18,661 nt of DNA from an uncultured Prevotellaceae bacterium (lineage in GTDB: Bacteria; Bacteroidota; Bacteroidia; Bacteroidales; Bacteroidaceae), in assembly GCA_902477365.1 (NCBI GenBank), contig CABSGW010000019.1, positions 1 through 18,661 of the forward strand, read 5' to 3'. A program made the position numbers and the translations under genes. Shown one piece after another: positions 15,510 through 18,661 of this stretch. The notes below the pieces were generated by a model. The model was not told the DNA's origin. It made no database searches and saw nothing but the letters and a program-made list of their open reading frames with translations. Position 1 is the stretch's first letter. Every line of letters starts with the position of its first letter.

Positions 15510-17180
15510 ATGAAGCAAAAAATCATCATCTATCAAGTACTCCCCCGCCTGTTCGGTAATCTGAATCCGGCCTGTACTCCCCATGGTACATTAAGCGAAA
15601 ACGGTTGCGGAAAAATGGCCGATTTCACCACCAAGCGTTTAAAAGAAATCAAACAACTCGGTGCAAACTACATTTGGTACACCGGACTGCTTGAACATGC
15701 TACACAAACCGACTATAGTGCTTGCGGCATCACCCCAGACCATCCGGCCATCGTAAAAGGAAAAGCAGGTTCTCCCTATGCCATTAAAGATTACTACGAC
15801 ATCGACCCTGATCTTTCTACCAAGCCGGAACGGCGAATGGAAGAGTTTGAATCCTTGCTAACACGTACACATAAAGCCGGACTTAAAGTCATTATCGACT
15901 TTGTTCCCAACCATGTTGCGCGACAATATCATTCCGATGCCAAGCCCAAAGGGGCTGTCGATCTAGGGAAAAACGACCAAACGTCCCACGCGTTCGATCC
16001 GCAGAATAATTTTTACTACATCCCCAACGAATCGTTGCACGTTCCACAAACCGGAACTGAAGTATCCGACCATTATACAGAACAACCGGCTAAAGCCACC
16101 GGCAACGACCATTTCGATGCATGGCCCAGTTGTAACGACTGGTACGAAACCATCAAACTGAATTACGGCGTAGACTATTGCGGAGGAGGCACGTGCCACT
16201 TCGACCCCATTCCCGATACGTGGAAAAAGATGTATCATATTTTACTCTTTTGGGTACAAAAGGGAGTAGACGCTTTCCGTTGCGACATGGCCGAAATGGT
16301 ACCCTGTGCTTTCTGGAGTTGGGTCATTCCACAACTGAAAAGCAACAATCCCAACTTATTATTTATAGCTGAAGTATACAACCCAAGCCAATACAGACAT
16401 TACATTCATGACGGACATTTTGATTATCTGTACGACAAAGTTGGTTTATACGATACACTCCGTTCCGTAGCATGCGGTCATGCGCCGGCCAGTACCATCA
16501 CCGGCTGTTGGCAAAGCGTGGATGATATTCGGGATAAAATGTTGAATTTCCTCGAAAATCACGATGAACAGCGCATTGCCTCCGATTTCTTTGCAGGTAA
16601 TCCGTTGGCCGGTAAGGCCGCATTTTTAGTCAGCGCCTGTATGTATACCAACCCTGTGATGCTCTATGCCGGACAGGAAGTTGGCGAACGCGGTATGGAT
16701 GCCGAAGGTTTCAGTGGGTGCGACGGCCGAACCACCATCTTTGATTACTGGAGCGTACCGTCCCTGCGCCGTTGGTTAACGGGTACATCTGAAGCATCGG
16801 AATGTGCATTACGCACCTTTTATCAAACCGTCCTCAAAATGTGCAACAAAGAGAAAGCTATCCGCGAAGGGGTCTTTTTCGATCTGATGTATGCCAACTA
16901 CGACAATCACCAATTCAATTCCGAACGGCAATATACGTTCATTCGTAAAGCCGGAAAAGATTGCTTACTTGTCACGGCCAACTTCTGTGCCGAAGAGCAA
17001 CACGTCGGTATCTCCATTCCCCAACATGCGTTTGATTGTCTAAACCTGAAAGAAGGCACTTATACTGCCATCGACCTATTAAGCAGTGAAACCACAACAA
17101 TCGAACTGACACCTGACAAATTGCTTCATACCACCCTACCTGCATACGGAGGCACGGTATTGAAAATTACGATGAAATAA
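15510..17180 (+). CDS. GH13 alpha-amylase family protein, no signal peptide
   Basis: 556-residue glycoside hydrolase family 13 protein acting on alpha-glucans or related oligosaccharides. The (beta/alpha)8 barrel shows all four conserved regions: VIIDFVPNH (I), VDAFRCDMAE with nucleophile Asp259 (II), LLFIAEVYNP with acid/base Glu288 (III), and FLENHDEQR with stabiliser Asp352 (IV). A C-terminal beta domain (about 470-556) ends the chain. The N-terminus KQKIIIYQVLPRLFGN already forms the first barrel strand, so there is no room for a signal peptide and the enzyme should be cytoplasmic. The frame extends to 15441, but that start lies in the hairpin; ATG 15510 is preferred. It is not in a PUL: no SusC/SusD gene is near. 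Exact specificity cannot be read from the sequence. Confidence 0.9.
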   Translation: MKQKIIIYQVLPRLFGNLNPACTPHGTLSENGCGKMADFTTKRLKEIKQLGANYIWYTGLLEHATQTDYSACGITPDHPAIVKGKAGSPYAIKDYYDIDPDLSTKPERRMEEFESLLTRTHKAGLKVIIDFVPNHVARQYHSDAKPKGAVDLGKNDQTSHAFDPQNNFYYIPNESLHVPQTGTEVSDHYTEQPAKATGNDHFDAWPSCNDWYETIKLNYGVDYCGGGTCHFDPIPDTWKKMYHILLFWVQKGVDAFRCDMAEMVPCAFWSWVIPQLKSNNPNLLFIAEVYNPSQYRHYIHDGHFDYLYDKVGLYDTLRSVACGHAPASTITGCWQSVDDIRDKMLNFLENHDEQRIASDFFAGNPLAGKAAFLVSACMYTNPVMLYAGQEVGERGMDAEGFSGCDGRTTIFDYWSVPSLRRWLTGTSEASECALRTFYQTVLKMCNKEKAIREGVFFDLMYANYDNHQFNSERQYTFIRKAGKDCLLVTANFCAEEQHVGISIPQHAFDCLNLKEGTYTAIDLLSSETTTIELTPDKLLHTTLPAYGGTVLKITMK

Positions 17181-17203
17181 GTTCATCTGAATCTTTCCAT
17201 TCA

Positions 17204-17253
17204 TATTCCTGCAATCATCATGTATCTCCATGTATGGTTGCAGGAATATTTTT
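17204..17253 (+). terminator. Terminator after the GH13 gene
   Basis: ATTCCTGCAATCAT (17205-17218) pairs with ATGGTTGCAGGAAT (17234-17247) with one wobble; inner bases CATGTA/ATGTATGG can extend the pairing. It is followed by an ATTTTTA tract. Confidence 0.8.
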
Positions 17254-17453
17254 AATGTCTTATGACACTTTCTCCACCATCCTTTTTAAATCAAACCACT
17301 CAACATCGTCAAGAAGCCGGGAGAAGGACACGGTAAAAGAACGGCGAATCAGGTCTTTTCTGTAAGCATTCAGCTAACTCCGTATTGCAAGATCTATAAA
17401 TAAAAAGCGGTGTCTAGTAAAAACAGGGACTTTTTCGGAAACACATAGAATAA
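17254..17453. other. Gene-free stretch between GH13 and the RES gene
   Basis: About 200 bases with no convincing gene. A 36-codon plus-strand frame starting MSYDTFSTILF near 17256 has no start signal or similarity I recognise. It contains the left copy of the short repeat. No clear terminator for the minus-strand RES gene is visible here beyond a weak AAAAA/TTTTT pairing near 17419-17435. Confidence 0.5.
17401..17429 (+). repeat. Left copy of an imperfect direct repeat flanking the RES gene
   Basis: The core TGTCTAGTAAAAA here and TGTCTCGTAAAAA in the right copy (18495-18527) differ at one base, and both follow a run of A beginning TAAAAA. Same orientation, about 1.1 kb apart. The match is short and AT-rich, so chance is possible. 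Confidence 0.35.
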
Positions 17454-18425
17454 TCAGATCTTTTGACTCAATTGAAATTCAGGAAATATCTCTCTACATA
17501 TATCAGACAAAACTGAATAATAGAGCAAATTTTGATTACTATCAAAACCAGAACCTATATAATTACATTTAATAAAATAGCCATGGTCTGTCTTTTCCAA
17601 CTGAGCAAATTGAACTCCAACAAATTTCAATACATCTCTAGCTATTTCAGGCCGAAAACACACGTTCAAATTTTGTTTCGAAGCAATAGAAGGATAACAC
17701 CAAGCATCTTGGCAATCTCTAGGTGGCAGGTCAAAATAATCTTTTGTTATTCTCTCAGATACCCTATATAAATATTCTGTACCCAAACCGACATCTTTAG
17801 TAAATTCAGTATAAAAAAAATGATTATACAACCTCATTTTTAAGTTTTCTTCCTCTGATAAATCCGGAAAATCTTCCCAAAGGCCTATTAATACAACTTT
17901 AATTGGCTGAACAGATTCATAGACTATTAATCCGAATTTTTCAGATTCACTTATATTCATTTCCTTAATAGGTACCAAAGGTGTGCCGGGAGATGTATAC
18001 AATAAAGATTCATTTACCTTATTCAACCTGCCTGGCCGAGTTACACACTCCACTGGTGGATTCCATACATCTTGTTCTTTTTTTATCGTATCACATGGTA
18101 TTCTAAAATCTTCATCATTTATTTTTCTAACTCTATAGAAACGAGTACCTGAAGGATATTTACCGAATCTAGGTATCAGCATAGCTCGATTTATACCATT
18201 TACTTTAACAGAAATTACATTCAATATTTCGTGCATCAAATCATTATCAGAAATTGTTTTCCAATCAATCTTTTGAAAATGTTCAATTTTGTTCAGAATT
18301 TCAGTCAAAGTTACATGAGATAAAAAGTTATGTATATTAAAAAGATCATCAACGTCTTCGCTTATGTGATACTTCAATCCTTCTTTTACTTTTTTCTTCT
18401 CTCCTCCTATTAATTTATGCACCAT
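17454..18425 (-). CDS. RES-domain protein, orphan (predicted NAD+-degrading fold)
   Basis: 323 residues from the ATG at 18425 (a TTG two codons upstream is less likely). The N-terminal 90 residues are helical and charged, of no family I recognise. From about 92 the chain fits the RES fold: GTRFYRVR (93-100), WNPP, PGRLNKVNESLLYTS (131-145) with Arg133 and Tyr143, Glu155 in IKEM, and DAWCYPSIAS with Ser246. RES proteins of the MbcT/ParT type consume or use NAD+ and are normally toxins paired with an Xre/MbcA antitoxin. Here no such partner is visible: upstream lies a terminator and the tail of an unrelated-looking gene, downstream GH13. It is AT-rich (about 30 per cent GC in a sampled line, against about 43 per cent in GH13), though other native genes here are also AT-rich. 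The activity is inferred from motif resemblance only. Confidence 0.65.
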   Translation of the reverse strand: MVHKLIGGEKKKVKEGLKYHISEDVDDLFNIHNFLSHVTLTEILNKIEHFQKIDWKTISDNDLMHEILNVISVKVNGINRAMLIPRFGKYPSGTRFYRVRKINDEDFRIPCDTIKKEQDVWNPPVECVTRPGRLNKVNESLLYTSPGTPLVPIKEMNISESEKFGLIVYESVQPIKVVLIGLWEDFPDLSEEENLKMRLYNHFFYTEFTKDVGLGTEYLYRVSERITKDYFDLPPRDCQDAWCYPSIASKQNLNVCFRPEIARDVLKFVGVQFAQLEKTDHGYFIKCNYIGSGFDSNQNLLYYSVLSDICREIFPEFQLSQKI

Positions 18426-18483
18426 ACACAATCACTATATAAAAACATTAAATATATGTAACATTCAATCTCGCCCAATATAG

Positions 18484-18491
18484 CAAAGTTA
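18484..18491 (-). promoter_or_regulatory. -7 box for the RES gene
   Basis: TAACTTTG on the minus strand, leader about 55 bases. No good -33 element is visible; the -33 position falls in the right repeat copy, near the imperfect palindrome GAGACATCTC. Confidence 0.5.
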
Positions 18492-18494
18492 TAA

Positions 18495-18527
18495 TAAAAA
18501 AAGAGATGTCTCGTAAAAAAATGAGAT
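18495..18527 (+). repeat. Right copy of the imperfect direct repeat
   Basis: It contains TGTCTCGTAAAAA within GAGATGTCTCG, partner of 17401-17429. It overlaps the promoter region of the RES gene and the start of the terminator stem. Confidence 0.35.
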
Positions 18528-18549
18528 TGTGTTGGCACAACCTCATTTT
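18515..18549 (-). terminator. Terminator of the gene at the right edge
   Basis: Arms 18518-18531 and 18536-18549 form a 14-bp stem with a four-base loop. Read on the minus strand the single imperfection is a G-T wobble and the stem is followed by more T, giving seven T in a row; on the plus strand it would be an A-C mismatch. It therefore serves the minus-strand gene at 18561 onward. Confidence 0.8.
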
Positions 18550-18560
18550 CTAATTCCTTA

Positions 18561-18661
18561 TTACGCGTCCTGATTTGCTTCCTGCAAGCGTTGTTTCAAC
18601 CGTTTGGTCCGCCGGATCATCTGCGACAGCCAAATGTGCATCGCCGTCCATAGCACTACAT
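18561..18661 (-). CDS. Partial gene, C-terminal tail only (possible membrane protein)
   Basis: The last 32 codons of a minus-strand gene entering from beyond the window, stop TAA at 18563-18561. The tail reads hydrophobic (VVLWTAMHIW) and then strongly basic and helical (RRTKRLKQRLQEANQDA), as in a membrane helix followed by a cytoplasmic coil. A good terminator begins about 12 bases after the stop, supporting this frame. The family is not recognisable. It does not look like the C-terminus of an MbcA/Xre-type antitoxin. Confidence 0.5.
   Translation of the reverse strand, partial: VVLWTAMHIWLSQMIRRTKRLKQRLQEANQDA

Noticed and set aside
17256..17366. 36-codon plus-strand frame starting MSYDTF
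   Set aside because: It starts within the GH13 terminator's tail, and has no start signal, domain or similarity I can recognise.
1..18661. CRISPR arrays, insertion sequences and rRNA genes
   Set aside because: No regularly spaced repeats, transposase-like proteins or rRNA sequence were seen anywhere in the window.

Overview
The window comes from a member of the Bacteroidales (Bacteroidota), probably Bacteroides or a close relative; no species can be named from this stretch. The evidence is the gene content (SerA paired with a DUF1015 protein, a Bacteroidota-type omega subunit, DUF4293, HU-CCDC81/SPOR, BamD) and repeated TAnnTTTG -7 promoter boxes, with few recognisable Shine-Dalgarno sequences. 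Almost everything is chromosomal housekeeping. The right end holds one accessory-looking, AT-rich gene.

Plus strand, 52-6534: a serine-biosynthesis pair (serA-like dehydrogenase and a DUF1015 protein) closed by a strong terminator. A PLP aminotransferase follows, fused by a one-base TAATG overlap to a LolC/LolE-type permease. Then come a tRNA-Pro(UGG) with its own promoter and terminator, a rubrerythrin (peroxide defence) and a membrane zinc metallopeptidase.

Minus strand, 11461 down to 6538: bamD, rpoZ, a DUF4293 membrane protein and ssb form a tight operon ending in a hairpin. A phosphopantetheinyl transferase follows. Last is a three-gene unit: HU-CCDC81/SPOR membrane protein, zinc-ribbon/FHA protein, small secreted protein.

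Plus strand, 11585-17180: uvrB (nucleotide excision repair) overlaps thiD (thiamine salvage), followed by fabD (malonyl loading for fatty acid synthesis) and a signal-less GH13 glycosidase, ending in a terminator.

Minus strand, 18661 down to 17454: the 3' tail of an unidentified gene, a terminator, and then a lone RES-domain protein (predicted NAD+-consuming fold) with no recognisable antitoxin beside it. A short imperfect direct repeat lies on each side of the RES gene.

The most interesting items are the orphan RES gene and its flanking repeats, the SerA with a Lys where the catalytic His is expected, the SerA-linked DUF1015 protein with a DGHHR motif, the HU-CCDC81/FHA/secreted cassette, and a promoter placed so close to its start codon that the mRNA may be leaderless. 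None of these amounts to a demonstrated new system from sequence alone.
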